From a virus, in IMG/VR virus record IMGVR_UViG_3300021963_000233, positions 1 through 43,825 of that record: a stretch of 43,825 nt of DNA. The stretch is one strand, 5' to 3'. The first letter of the stretch is position 1; every line of letters starts with the position of its first letter. The position numbers and the translations under genes are program-made. The notes beneath the pieces were generated by a model that did not search any database, was not told the origin of the DNA, and was given only the letters and a program-made list of their open reading frames with translations. Below, piece after piece: positions 23,700 through 31,352 of the stretch.

Positions 23700-25940
23700 A
23701 TGATTATTAATAAAGCACATTTTGACGTAGACGGAGACAATGTTCGTCTCACTATGCCCATCGCTAAAATCGATGAAGAGCGTAGAATAGTTAGTGGATT
23801 TGCCACCCTGGACAATGTAGATCGCCAGGGTGATGTTTTATTAACAGAGGCTTCTCGTAAAGCATTTGAAAATTTCCGAGGAAATGTGCGTTTAATGCAC
23901 CAACCAATTCCTGCTGGAAAAGTGGTTTCATTTAGAGAGAATACTTTCTATGACAAGGAATCTGGAAAAATGTACAGCGGAATCTTTGTTGATGCATATA
24001 TTTCTAAAGGTGCTGAAAATATCTGGCAAATGGTTCTAGACGGCACACTTACAGGATTTTCAATCGGTGGCAGAATTGTAGACTACGAAACAAAAATGGA
24101 TGACGGTAAAGAATATCCAGGGGTAAGAGTTGTAAAAGAATACGAACTTATGGAACTATCCTTAGTCGATTCCCCCGCCAATCAATTTGCTAATATTCTT
24201 TCTATTCAAAAACTTGGGGATGAACTTATCACCTCAGGCATCGCTACTGAATTCTCTACTGAAAATGTATTCTGGTGCAGCACAGATAAAATTGCATTAA
24301 CTGAAAAATCAGACGCATTCAAATGTCCAGCATGTAAGTCAGAAATGATTGAAATTGGTTGGGTGGAATCATCCGACGTTAATAAAAATCAAGAGATAGG
24401 TAAACTTGTTGACGCCCTCATTAAAGCAGAATCTTTAAGTGTAGGAGACTTTGTTTCATGGAATTCAAGCGGCGGAACGGCTAGAGGTAAAGTAGAAAGA
24501 ATTGCCCGTTCTGGCTCCATTAATGTCCCCGACTCAGATTTTACTATTAATTCAGAAGAGGGAGATCCAGCGGTACTTATTAGAGTTTATCGTAAAGGTG
24601 CAGAAGGCTGGGCGGCATCAGACACTCGCGTCGGTCACAAAATGAGTACTCTTAGAAGAATATCCTCCCTTGATAAAATGCATCATGAAGACATGGAAGA
24701 TGATGTAGAAGATGATATGGATGATGAGGGCGTAAGAAAAGAAACTGTTACTAATGAAGTAACTCCTAATCGTAATGCCCAGCAGGGTCTTCCTAGTGGT
24801 ATCCCCCGTCCATCTAAAAAGAAAAAGATTAAATACAAGAAAGAAGCAGGAGATATTGTTTCTGGAGACTATGTTGCCTTTACAGAAAATAATAAATTAG
24901 TAAAGGGTCGTGTCGATGTATTAGAAAATACTATGGCGGCAGTAAGAGTGTATAACAATGAGTCAGACAACAAATTCCGTCCGACAGATACACTGATAAC
25001 AAAAAATATTTCAGACTTAACAAAAATTAAGGTAGCCAGTAAAGTAGTTATTAAATCACTTGCGGCAGAAGATGAAGAACATCTAAATGCCTTAGTTTCT
25101 CAGCATAATGAAAAATATGGTAATGTTATTTTTAAGAGTGTCACGTTTGATGCCATTCGTCAGGTTTTTGAAAGAGGGGTTGCTGCATTTAAAAGCAATC
25201 CCATGATGAATAAATCAAATGAGTACTCCCCTGAACAATGGGCGTATGCAAGAGTAAATGCTTTTTTGCAGGCGGTAAGAACAGGGAAATTCAAGAATAG
25301 ACCATATGACACAGATTTGTTGCCAAAGGGTCACCCATTGTCAACGGAAAAGTCAGACGAAATAGAGGAAAACAGTTTGACTGTACAAAAAAGAGAAGGA
25401 GGTGTTGAAATGGCTGAAAATACAAGCCATGAAGAACTTGACACCGCCGAGGCTGCAAACGAGGCTTCTGAAGAAGTTACGTTTGAGGTAGAAGAAACTG
25501 TAGAGGACGTAGTTACGGAAGCCCTTGCAATGGCTAAGTCCGATGGTGTTGAGGCTGAAGTTTCCGAGGACACCACCTCTGACGTTTTCGATATGGAAAA
25601 GGCCCTTGGCGAGGTTAAGTCCTTCGTAGAAGAGACAATTACCAAGTCCACTGAAACAAATACTGAATCACTTGACAAGATTTCCAGTGCAGTAGTCGAA
25701 CTTGCTAAAGCAGTCGATGAAAAAATTGGACAACTACAAGCCAAGTATGAAGAGGTTACCAAAAGTTTATCCGATCTCAATTCCGCCGCGACTGAAATCG
25801 CTACCCGCGTAGAGTCCGTTGAGGAAGAGACGGCTATGAAGAAGTCTGGTGAACTGGAATCCAGTATCCCAGAGCAACCCGTAATGAAGAAATCATTATG
25901 GGGCGGACGCTTCCTCAGTTCCGCAGAATTATTTAACTAA
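23700..25940 (+). CDS. Prohead protease fused to accessory domains and scaffold
   Basis: A 746-residue multi-domain capsid maturation protein. Residues 1-170 are an HK97-type (S78) protease: His67 in RLMHQ, Ser121 in GFSIGG and Glu152 in MELSLVDSPANQ form the likely triad. A small zinc-ribbon-like segment follows (Cys193, Cys209, Cys212). Residues about 247-322 form a TUDOR-like domain (VGDFVSWNSSGGTARGKV ... GHKMSTLRRI), then an acidic linker and a basic PSKKKKIKYKK tract. A second KOW/TUDOR-like unit is at about 378-441, and a helical domain with EQWAYARVNAFLQAVRTGKF and DLLPKGHPLS is at about 450-550. Residues 571-746 are acidic and coiled-coil, as in scaffolds, with their own internal start. 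Such mosaics occur in actinophages. Confidence 0.85.
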   Translation: MIINKAHFDVDGDNVRLTMPIAKIDEERRIVSGFATLDNVDRQGDVLLTEASRKAFENFRGNVRLMHQPIPAGKVVSFRENTFYDKESGKMYSGIFVDAYISKGAENIWQMVLDGTLTGFSIGGRIVDYETKMDDGKEYPGVRVVKEYELMELSLVDSPANQFANILSIQKLGDELITSGIATEFSTENVFWCSTDKIALTEKSDAFKCPACKSEMIEIGWVESSDVNKNQEIGKLVDALIKAESLSVGDFVSWNSSGGTARGKVERIARSGSINVPDSDFTINSEEGDPAVLIRVYRKGAEGWAASDTRVGHKMSTLRRISSLDKMHHEDMEDDVEDDMDDEGVRKETVTNEVTPNRNAQQGLPSGIPRPSKKKKIKYKKEAGDIVSGDYVAFTENNKLVKGRVDVLENTMAAVRVYNNESDNKFRPTDTLITKNISDLTKIKVASKVVIKSLAAEDEEHLNALVSQHNEKYGNVIFKSVTFDAIRQVFERGVAAFKSNPMMNKSNEYSPEQWAYARVNAFLQAVRTGKFKNRPYDTDLLPKGHPLSTEKSDEIEENSLTVQKREGGVEMAENTSHEELDTAEAANEASEEVTFEVEETVEDVVTEALAMAKSDGVEAEVSEDTTSDVFDMEKALGEVKSFVEETITKSTETNTESLDKISSAVVELAKAVDEKIGQLQAKYEEVTKSLSDLNSAATEIATRVESVEEETAMKKSGELESSIPEQPVMKKSLWGGRFLSSAELFN
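25396..25403 (+). promoter_or_regulatory. Strong internal Shine-Dalgarno sequence for a nested scaffold
   Basis: AAGGAGGT lies inside the protease gene, 6 nt before an in-frame ATG at 25410. It is the best ribosome site in the neighbourhood, whereas the protease's own ATG has none. This strongly suggests separate translation of the C-terminal part. Confidence 0.8.
25410..25940 (+). CDS. Nested capsid scaffold protein (in-frame internal start)
   Basis: Translation from the internal ATG would yield 176 residues, identical to residues 571-746 of the protease. It is strongly acidic at the start (EELDTAEAANEASEEVTFEVEETVEDVV) and then a long heptad-like coiled coil (LDKISSAVVELAKAVDEKIGQLQAKYEEVTKSL), ending MKKSLWGGRFLSSAELFN, a basic-hydrophobic tail that could touch the capsid protein. 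It is the same arrangement as lambda C/Nu3, where the scaffold is a nested product of the protease gene. Excess scaffold over protease is expected from the much better ribosome site. Shown by sequence only; the product itself is inferred. Confidence 0.7.
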   Translation: MAENTSHEELDTAEAANEASEEVTFEVEETVEDVVTEALAMAKSDGVEAEVSEDTTSDVFDMEKALGEVKSFVEETITKSTETNTESLDKISSAVVELAKAVDEKIGQLQAKYEEVTKSLSDLNSAATEIATRVESVEEETAMKKSGELESSIPEQPVMKKSLWGGRFLSSAELFN

Positions 25941-25972
25941 TTAAAATAAGAAAGAGAGGTGTAAAGAAAAGC

Positions 25973-27091
25973 ATGAGTGACATTATTAATAAAGCCGCTG
26001 CCGCTGTAAACGTTGGTACTGGTGCAATCATCTCAGATCTCGCTTCAAGCGGTGATATGGAGAACTTGACCACTAACCCACTAACTCAGAACGGTGGCGT
26101 GCTACTTCCAGAACAATCCCGTCAGTTCCTAGACTATGTGTTTGATCAAATGGTTCTAGGTAATGACGGTCGTAGACAAGTCATGCGTTCAAATACTGCC
26201 GAATTTGATAAGATTCAGGTCGGTACACGTTTGATCCGTAAAGCATCACAAGCAAGTGATAACATTCTTGATGCTGGTGCAGGCACAGTGGGTTACGCAA
26301 ACCGTGGTGCCCAATTTACCAAGGTCGAAATCGTCACCACTAAGTTCCGCTTGGACTACGAACTCTCAACTGAGGCACTTGAGGATAACATTGAAGGCTC
26401 TGCTCTTGAGGACCACATTGTCCGGCTAATGGCTGGTCAGTTTGGTAACGATCTTGAGGACATTGCAATCAATGGTCTTGCTGCTCAGGGAACTGCATCC
26501 TACGCTGGTACAACCTACCCATACACAATCGATGGGTTCGTTAAACTAGCCGATGGCGCTGCTGGTGGTACTCACTTTGGTACCGCAGCAACTGTTACCA
26601 CAGCATCCACATTCTTCACCGCAGCAACCACCGCAGGTCAACTGAAGTCAGGTTCTGCAATTGCCTTCTTTGAGAATCTCTACAACAGCCTTGGTCGTAA
26701 GTACAAGGCTCGTCGTGGCGAATTGAAGTTCTATGCTTCAACAAAGAACGTTCAAACCCTTCTTACGGATCTTCGTCAGATTGGTTCAGGCGGTGTACCT
26801 GAGGATATCGCTTCTGGCATCCTTCGTGGTACTCCCCCTCGCGTAGGCGGTCCTGCTGGTATGACAACTTCTATTTACGGTATCCCCGTAATGGAAGTTC
26901 CACTATACCCAGATCACTATGTTGATCTCACATTCCCCCAAAACAGAATCTGGGGCTTCCAGAGAGACGTTACGGTTCACCGTGAGTTCAAGCCAAAGAA
27001 AGACACCGTAGAGTACACAGTTTACGTCCGCATGGGTCTTAACATTGAAGAACTTTCTGCAATGGCTAAGGCTAACGCCGTAACTGGCTGA
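25973..27091 (+). CDS. Major capsid protein, HK97 fold
   Basis: A 372-residue capsid protein. After an N-terminal arm (AAAAVNVGTGAIISDL) come NGGVLLPEQSRQFLDYVFDQMV, the usual N-arm/E-loop start, then VEIVTTKFRLDYELSTEALEDNIEG and FGNDLEDIAINGLA, the hallmark spine helix. GIPVMEVPLYPD, RIWGFQRDVTVHREFKPKKDTVEYTVYVRMGLNIEELSAMAKANA is the typical HK97 C-terminal P-domain/A-domain block. Codon use is visibly richer in C and G at third positions than in neighbours, as expected for the most abundant protein. The nearest ribosome site (GAGAGG) is about 13 nt from the ATG, longer than usual. A strong terminator follows. Confidence 0.92.
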   Translation: MSDIINKAAAAVNVGTGAIISDLASSGDMENLTTNPLTQNGGVLLPEQSRQFLDYVFDQMVLGNDGRRQVMRSNTAEFDKIQVGTRLIRKASQASDNILDAGAGTVGYANRGAQFTKVEIVTTKFRLDYELSTEALEDNIEGSALEDHIVRLMAGQFGNDLEDIAINGLAAQGTASYAGTTYPYTIDGFVKLADGAAGGTHFGTAATVTTASTFFTAATTAGQLKSGSAIAFFENLYNSLGRKYKARRGELKFYASTKNVQTLLTDLRQIGSGGVPEDIASGILRGTPPRVGGPAGMTTSIYGIPVMEVPLYPDHYVDLTFPQNRIWGFQRDVTVHREFKPKKDTVEYTVYVRMGLNIEELSAMAKANAVTG

Positions 27092-27112
27092 TAATTAAAT
27101 ATCTTTTGGTTT

Positions 27113-27137
27113 GGGGGTCGCGCAAGCGGCCCCCTTT
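27113..27137 (+). terminator. Intrinsic terminator after the capsid gene
   Basis: GGGGGTCGC (27113-27121) pairs with GCGGCCCCC (27126-27134), with one wobble pair, around a GCAA tetraloop, followed by TTT and further A+T-rich DNA. It is a stable hairpin in an otherwise A+T-rich region and would end the protease-scaffold-capsid transcript. Confidence 0.85.
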
Positions 27138-27160
27138 CCATATTCCAAAATATAGTAAAA

Positions 27161-27166
27161 TATAAT
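27161..27166 (+). promoter_or_regulatory. TATAAT box opening the neck operon
   Basis: TATAAT lies 24 nt after the capsid terminator. A start near 27173 leaves a leader of about 17 nt with a CGGCGG-like ribosome site before the ATG at 27190. No clear -35 sequence. Confidence 0.5.
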
Positions 27167-27189
27167 TAATCTAATAACGGCGGTGTTAC

Positions 27190-28104
27190 ATGAAAGAACT
27201 TTTAAGACAGGACGGCGCTGCGTATAATTTTATTTATACTGCTAGTTCATACGCTACTAGTGTTTTCTATGAAGTCTATGACCTTGATACCAACGAATAC
27301 CTACAAGGTGGCAAAGGGGCGGGGCCAACAGCATCTTTTAATTACACAATTAGTCTTAATAAAGATACTACAGAATATGATAGAAATATAAAAATTGAAT
27401 TTGTTACTACAAGTCAAGGTGGAGCATTTTCAGAAATACAATATCTTGCTCTAGTTAGACCATATGCAACAGCGAATAGAATTATAGAACTTGCAGATAT
27501 CCCAAGTTCTGCGTCAGCCAATACTAATCTTTTGAGACAGTTAGAAAAGAAGGCACGCTTGAGTTTAAATTCATACATTGGTGATAATTTTTATAAAGAA
27601 AAAAGAACATTGACAGTTTTTGGGCAGAACGCAGATATTATTACTACTCCAATTCCTATTCAAAGAATTGATAAAATATATGAAGATGATCTAATTGTTT
27701 ATGAAAAAGATAACCCAGATTATCAATTAGACTTCCCATTAGAAATTGACAATTCAAAAACACGAATTAAAATTGTTAACTCTTCAACAAATAATAAAGA
27801 AATTCTTGAATCTCCTAAGTTCTCAGTTTTCTATTACGAGGGGATTTTTAGAAAAGATTTTGCCTACAAGATTGATGGAATTTGGGGATGGGAGTATGTT
27901 CCATCAGATATAGAACTTGCAACGGCATTATTGGTAGAAGACTATCTTTGTAATGATTTTAACATTCGTAATAAAAATATTAGCCAACTGTCTAACGACT
28001 CCTATAATATTAAGTATGGCTCAGACTTCTCCACAGGGACGGGCAATTTAGTGGTTGATAACCTTATCGCTAAATATAAAGAAGCACGTTATATGGTGGT
28101 TTAA
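27190..28104 (+). CDS. Head-tail connector (adaptor) protein
   Basis: A 304-residue neck protein. The first 110 residues form a separate beta domain (FYEVYDLDTNEYLQGG, RNIKIEFVTTSQGG). The remainder carries the adaptor pattern: LRQLEKKARLSLNSYIGDNFYKEKRTLTVFGQ, TTPIPIQRIDKIYEDD, and near the C-terminus IWGWEYVPSDIELATALLVEDYLCNDFNIRNKNI, like the gp6/gp15-type connector helices. It would bind under the portal. The next gene starts at the base after its stop. Confidence 0.7.
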   Translation: MKELLRQDGAAYNFIYTASSYATSVFYEVYDLDTNEYLQGGKGAGPTASFNYTISLNKDTTEYDRNIKIEFVTTSQGGAFSEIQYLALVRPYATANRIIELADIPSSASANTNLLRQLEKKARLSLNSYIGDNFYKEKRTLTVFGQNADIITTPIPIQRIDKIYEDDLIVYEKDNPDYQLDFPLEIDNSKTRIKIVNSSTNNKEILESPKFSVFYYEGIFRKDFAYKIDGIWGWEYVPSDIELATALLVEDYLCNDFNIRNKNISQLSNDSYNIKYGSDFSTGTGNLVVDNLIAKYKEARYMVV

Positions 28105-28545
28105 ATGGCTAATTGCATCACTTCTACAGCCTATACTATGCAAGCAGATATTTACTCTGCCTCCGTCACCCAAGATGTTAACTCTGGAATTGTTCAAAAA
28201 GTTTGGACGTACGAAAGAACTGTTGACTGTGTTGCAAGAGGAGTCGTTCGTAAAGGAATTGGAGAAAACTCCACTGCTGTAGAAGTAAATAATTATTTAA
28301 ATATATTAAACTCAATGGTTAAATTAAGAACTACCACACCCATTTCATACGACCGCCGAGTTGCAAATGTAAGAAATGAAGATGGAATAATTTTTCTAGA
28401 AAATCAAGACCCATCATCAGAAAGATATCCCAATCAATCTACGATATTTGAGCCCAGGGGAAGCACCCCGCTTATTAATTTCGACGGATCAGTGATTGAG
28501 TATGAAACCGTACTCATGAGACAAGAAATACAAAGGTTCATATAA
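28105..28545 (+). CDS. Head closure (stopper) protein candidate
   Basis: A 146-residue neck protein placed directly between connector and tail-completion genes. The pattern is small and beta-rich: TMQADIYSASVTQDVNSGIVQKVWTYERTVDCVARGVV, LRTTTPISYDRRVANVRNEDG, and a C-terminal strand EYETVLMRQEIQRFI. Head-closure proteins of the SPP1 gp16 type have the same layout with a start in ADIY and an RT-x-DC-strand. The call rests largely on gene order. The next gene starts at its last base. Confidence 0.6.
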   Translation: MANCITSTAYTMQADIYSASVTQDVNSGIVQKVWTYERTVDCVARGVVRKGIGENSTAVEVNNYLNILNSMVKLRTTTPISYDRRVANVRNEDGIIFLENQDPSSERYPNQSTIFEPRGSTPLINFDGSVIEYETVLMRQEIQRFI

Positions 28546-29249
28546 TGGCAACCGTAGCCTTCAACACGGGAAAATTTTCTGAAAAAGTTTTGGCTTTGTC
28601 AACATATGATGGCACATTATTGCAAAGTCTTTATATAAACCCAATAAATAAACAAAAGATAAATCGTGGGGCTGCGCTTCTTATTAAAAATTATTTTAAT
28701 CAGTATATTGACTCAAGGGCTAGGCAAAATCCATCAGCCTATCACCATGTATATGAATTTGATAAAACAGGAAATCCTTCTGCTAGATTATTTAATGCAG
28801 TCATTTCTAATACGTCAGATGGTTCAGCAATAATAAATTATTCTTTTACTCCAGCCAAAGAACCTAATAGAGAGGGTTTTCCTTTCCCTAACAAAGCCGA
28901 AATAATGGAGGCAGGACAAACAGTTATTGTTACTCCTAAAAAAGCAGAATATTTAAGATATGAATTAGAAGACGGTAGGTTTGTAACTTCAAAGAAATCA
29001 GTTATTAATAACCCTGGCGGCACTCAGGTCAGAGGAAGTTTTGAATCAACATTCAGAGGGTTTATTGCCAGCCAAGGTCCAGTCATACTTAATAGATTAG
29101 GATTCTTTAAAAAGATTGAGCAAGGTATGATAAATAAAAGACGACTTATGATTCCTAGAATTAATTCTGGAATGGTTACAGATGCTTCTATGCGTGGTAA
29201 AATGGACGCAATGAACATTGCTGATGGAGTGGTAACAATTTATGCCTAG
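28545..29249 (+). CDS. Neck / tail-completion protein (HK97 gp10-like position)
   Basis: A 234-residue neck-region protein. INRGAALLIKNYFNQYIDSRARQNPSAYHHVYEFDKTG is like the N-terminal helix-loop of HK97 gp10-type proteins. A beta segment follows (LFNAVISNTSDGSAIINYSFTPAK), then YLRYELEDGRFVTSKKSVINNPGGTQVRGSFESTFRGFI. The C-terminus is helical. It overlaps the next gene by 8 bases. Gene order between closure and terminator proteins supports the call. Confidence 0.6.
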   Translation: MATVAFNTGKFSEKVLALSTYDGTLLQSLYINPINKQKINRGAALLIKNYFNQYIDSRARQNPSAYHHVYEFDKTGNPSARLFNAVISNTSDGSAIINYSFTPAKEPNREGFPFPNKAEIMEAGQTVIVTPKKAEYLRYELEDGRFVTSKKSVINNPGGTQVRGSFESTFRGFIASQGPVILNRLGFFKKIEQGMINKRRLMIPRINSGMVTDASMRGKMDAMNIADGVVTIYA

Positions 29250-29736
29250 TTATACAGAACTTCCTATAGTTCTAATTAATAATTATTTATGGGATTTAGC
29301 AAAGGGAAATGTTGTTGGTCAGCCAGCAATAGCAAGTGCTGTTTGGAACACTAACAATTATTCTTTTACACCATTCTATCCAGTGAGCGAGAATCTTGCT
29401 CCAGATTCAGCCACTCTTCCATACATTCTATATGACTACATGTTTGTTCCAGGATCAGGAACATTTTGGCCTATGCAAAAAGAAGATGCAGATTATATTA
29501 TTGTAGGAGATCTTCCTCAAATATTTTATGTCAAGAACTGGATTGTTGAATCACTGGAGCGGTGGGATGAAAGTGCTAGAAATATAAATAACCATCTAGC
29601 CTCGCGGGGATATCTAACAAAATTTAAATACATTAATGTATTTCAAGAAAATTTTATAGCAGATGAAAGAAGGATAGATAGTTTTCAACCTAAATTTATC
29701 ACTTGCCTTAAAGTTTGCTACGAATATACAAAATAA
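29242..29736 (+). CDS. Tail terminator protein candidate
   Basis: A 164-residue protein directly before the tube gene, the usual place of the tail terminator that caps the tube at the neck. Features are LPYILYDYMFVPGSGTFWPMQKEDADYIIVGDLPQIFYVKNWIVESLERWDESARNINNHLAS, i.e. a strand-helix-strand layout with a solvent-exposed helix, and a C-terminal FITCLKVCYEYTK strand. SPP1 gp17-type terminators have this size and fold. The call relies on order and size more than on diagnostic residues. Confidence 0.6.
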   Translation: MPSYTELPIVLINNYLWDLAKGNVVGQPAIASAVWNTNNYSFTPFYPVSENLAPDSATLPYILYDYMFVPGSGTFWPMQKEDADYIIVGDLPQIFYVKNWIVESLERWDESARNINNHLASRGYLTKFKYINVFQENFIADERRIDSFQPKFITCLKVCYEYTK

Positions 29737-29751
29737 TCTTGTACATGATAG

Positions 29752-29757
29752 TATAAT
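29752..29757 (+). promoter_or_regulatory. TATAAT box before the tail tube gene
   Basis: TATAAT just after the terminator-protein stop. A start near 29764 gives a 40-nt leader carrying AAGGAGGTGA at 29787-29796, the strongest ribosome site in the window, before the ATG at 29804. This fits high expression of the tube protein. Confidence 0.55.
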
Positions 29758-29803
29758 TAACGAGGAAGCGTATATATTATCGCTCCAAGGAGGTGAAAAA
29801 TAA

Positions 29804-30571
29804 ATGGCAAGAGACTTTAATGCTAAGAATATTATCGTTGGTGCAGCCGTTGTCTATGTAGGCAAGAATGGTTCAGAAAATGATAGAATCAATGTATCTT
29901 CTGCTACCGTAACCGCACAAGATCCCAAAAACGTTACATCCATTACCAGTGGTGAGTGGTACCACCTTGGTTACACCATGGAGGGTGTCACACTCAACAT
30001 TGAGCCTACCTTCAATGACGTTATGGTTGACCAGTTGCTTGACACTGCTCGTCTGTTCAAGACTCAGCAAAGAGTTAGCGTTGCTACATCTTTGACTGAA
30101 GCATCACTTGAAAATCTTTACGTTGCTATTGGTGGTGCAGGCGGTGCTACAGGTGATTACCAAACTGCCTCCGCAGGCGCATCATACAACCAAATCGCTA
30201 TCGCTGACGGTTCTGCAAGTGCATTAGGCGTTGCTGGTGCAAGCGCAGTATTTGCTGGCGCTTCAGCACAGGCTCAGGTTCAAAACCTTCTCCACCTTAA
30301 CGGTGGCTCTCTAGGTATTTCTCCTGTAGAACGTTCTATGTGCTTCGTTGGTTCTGCTCCTACCTCCGTTGCTGAATCTGCTGGTACAGGTAAGAAGGCT
30401 GAAAGAATCTACATGGTTTACCGCGCTGTTTCTGTTGAAGCAGTCGGTGTTGGCGTTCGTCGTGACGACGCTACTGTATTCCCTGTTAACTTCCGCGTTC
30501 TTCCCTCAACCGCTAACGAGGCTCCTGACGGTAACGCTGCATACGGCAAGATTATTGACCGTATCTTCTAA
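29804..30571 (+). CDS. Major tail tube protein
   Basis: A 255-residue tube protein. The start ARDFNAKNIIVGAAVVYVGKNG, then SGEWYHLGYTMEGVTLNIEPTFNDVMVDQLLDTARLFKTQQRVSVATSLTEASLENLYVAIGGAGG is the common siphovirus tube pattern (a G-x-T-[ED]-G-x2-[LI] strand followed by D and TSLTEAS-x-E-[NL]-L). The C-terminal half is Ala/Ser/Gly-rich and ends FPVNFRVLPSTANEAPDGNAAYGKIIDRIF. Third positions are rich in C and G, as in the capsid gene. It is bounded by its own promoter box and a terminator, so it is a single-gene transcript. Confidence 0.88.
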   Translation: MARDFNAKNIIVGAAVVYVGKNGSENDRINVSSATVTAQDPKNVTSITSGEWYHLGYTMEGVTLNIEPTFNDVMVDQLLDTARLFKTQQRVSVATSLTEASLENLYVAIGGAGGATGDYQTASAGASYNQIAIADGSASALGVAGASAVFAGASAQAQVQNLLHLNGGSLGISPVERSMCFVGSAPTSVAESAGTGKKAERIYMVYRAVSVEAVGVGVRRDDATVFPVNFRVLPSTANEAPDGNAAYGKIIDRIF

Positions 30572-30595
30572 TAATTTAATACAGTTTATGATAGG

Positions 30596-30620
30596 GACGC
30601 AGCATTTTTGCTGCGTCTTT
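30596..30620 (+). terminator. Intrinsic terminator after the tail tube gene
   Basis: GACGCAGCA (30596-30604) pairs perfectly with TGCTGCGTC (30609-30617) around a TTTT loop, followed by TTT. G-U pairs could extend the stem outward. It ends 16 nt before the next TATAAT box. Confidence 0.88.
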
Positions 30621-30633
30621 ATCATTTATACGG

Positions 30634-30639
30634 TATAAT
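30634..30639 (+). promoter_or_regulatory. TATAAT box opening the tail assembly operon
   Basis: TATAAT follows directly after the tube terminator. A start near 30646 leaves about 20 nt of leader with GAAAGGA before the ATG at 30667. No -35 consensus. Confidence 0.5.
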
Positions 30640-30666
30640 ATTTGTAAACAACGAAAGGATTTGTTA

Positions 30667-31002
30667 ATGGCTACTAAGGTTTTTGAAACGGTCGAATTAG
30701 AACTTCTTGACGGTCAAACTATTATCGTCAAGCCACTTAACCTTAAGAATTTAAGAGAGGTTATGAAGGAATGGCAGAAGGCTTCAGAGGTAGAAAATGA
30801 AGATCAGTTCCTTGATGTTCTTATCAAATGTACCTCTATTGCATTCCGTCAGTTTGCACCAGATTTGGCAGACGACACAGAAAAACTTGAAGAAGCAGTA
30901 GATCTTCAGACCATGTACAAGATTCTTGAGGTCGCTGCTGATATCAAGTTGAATGACCCAAACCTAGTAGCGACGGCTCAGGAACTCGCTGGGAGGATCT
31001 AG
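30667..31002 (+). CDS. Tail assembly chaperone, short product
   Basis: A 111-residue acidic chaperone (VFETVELELLDGQTIIVKPLNLKNLREVMKEWQKA, FLDVLIKCTSIAFRQFAPDLADD, LQTMYKILEVAADI). Proteins of this kind (lambda gpG and relatives) bind the tape measure during tube assembly. The ATG at 30667 is preferred over an upstream TTG because GAAAGGA lies 7 nt before it. The tail gene order (tube, chaperone pair, tape measure) and the slippery site near its end support the identification. The N-terminal beta part and C-terminal helices match the general family layout. Confidence 0.85.
   Translation: MATKVFETVELELLDGQTIIVKPLNLKNLREVMKEWQKASEVENEDQFLDVLIKCTSIAFRQFAPDLADDTEKLEEAVDLQTMYKILEVAADIKLNDPNLVATAQELAGRI
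30957..30963 (+). promoter_or_regulatory. -1 ribosomal frameshift slippery site CCCAAAC
   Basis: C-CCA-AAC in the frame of the short chaperone is a canonical X-XXY-YYZ heptamer. Slipping back one base gives CCC-AAA and continues in the frame that is open to 31352. That frame has its last upstream stop (TGA) at 30954-30956, immediately before the heptamer. Confidence 0.85.
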
Positions 31003-31352
31003 ATCTAGCCTCTATGCTAGGGGAAGTATTTCTTCTGGGTCACTGGAAGGACTACGATGAACTTGAATCGTCGCTATCAATGCCAGAACTTGCTGCAACA
31101 CTAAAAGCAGTATATGAATCTGAACGTAGGAGGCAAAAGTTTATGGCTGCACTTCAAGGCGTAGACCTTGACGAAAAAATCGATGAAGATATCGATGCAG
31201 AAATAAGCAGAATACCGACTATTGAAGAAATTCAAGCCAGGGCGGTGGAGAGGTTGACTGGTGATAGAAGTGCTGCAGGAGCCATAAGCCAAGGTTTAAC
31301 TCCAGATATGGGAGTAATTTATCAAATAGCGGAGGGCACAGAACTTGGCTAA
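30957..31352 (+). CDS. Tail assembly chaperone, frameshift extension (gpGT-type)
   Basis: A frame of 131 codons reached by the -1 shift, giving a fusion with the first 99 residues of the short chaperone. The joined sequence runs through SGTRWEDLDLASMLGEVFLLGHWKDYDELE, then MPELAATLKAVYESERRRQKFMAALQGVDLDE and a helical acidic tail. In lambda the longer gpGT recruits tube subunits to the tape measure. An ATG at 31014 exists, but it lies inside a conserved-looking block and has no ribosome site close by, so independent translation is unlikely. Overlaps the tape-measure start by 8 bases. Confidence 0.82.
   Translation, partial: PKPSSDGSGTRWEDLDLASMLGEVFLLGHWKDYDELESSLSMPELAATLKAVYESERRRQKFMAALQGVDLDEKIDEDIDAEISRIPTIEEIQARAVERLTGDRSAAGAISQGLTPDMGVIYQIAEGTELG

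Noticed and set aside
31014-31352. Independent gene starting at the ATG at 31014
   Set aside because: The frame is open back to 30957 next to a canonical slippery heptamer, and a typical chaperone segment precedes the ATG, so frameshift expression fits better.
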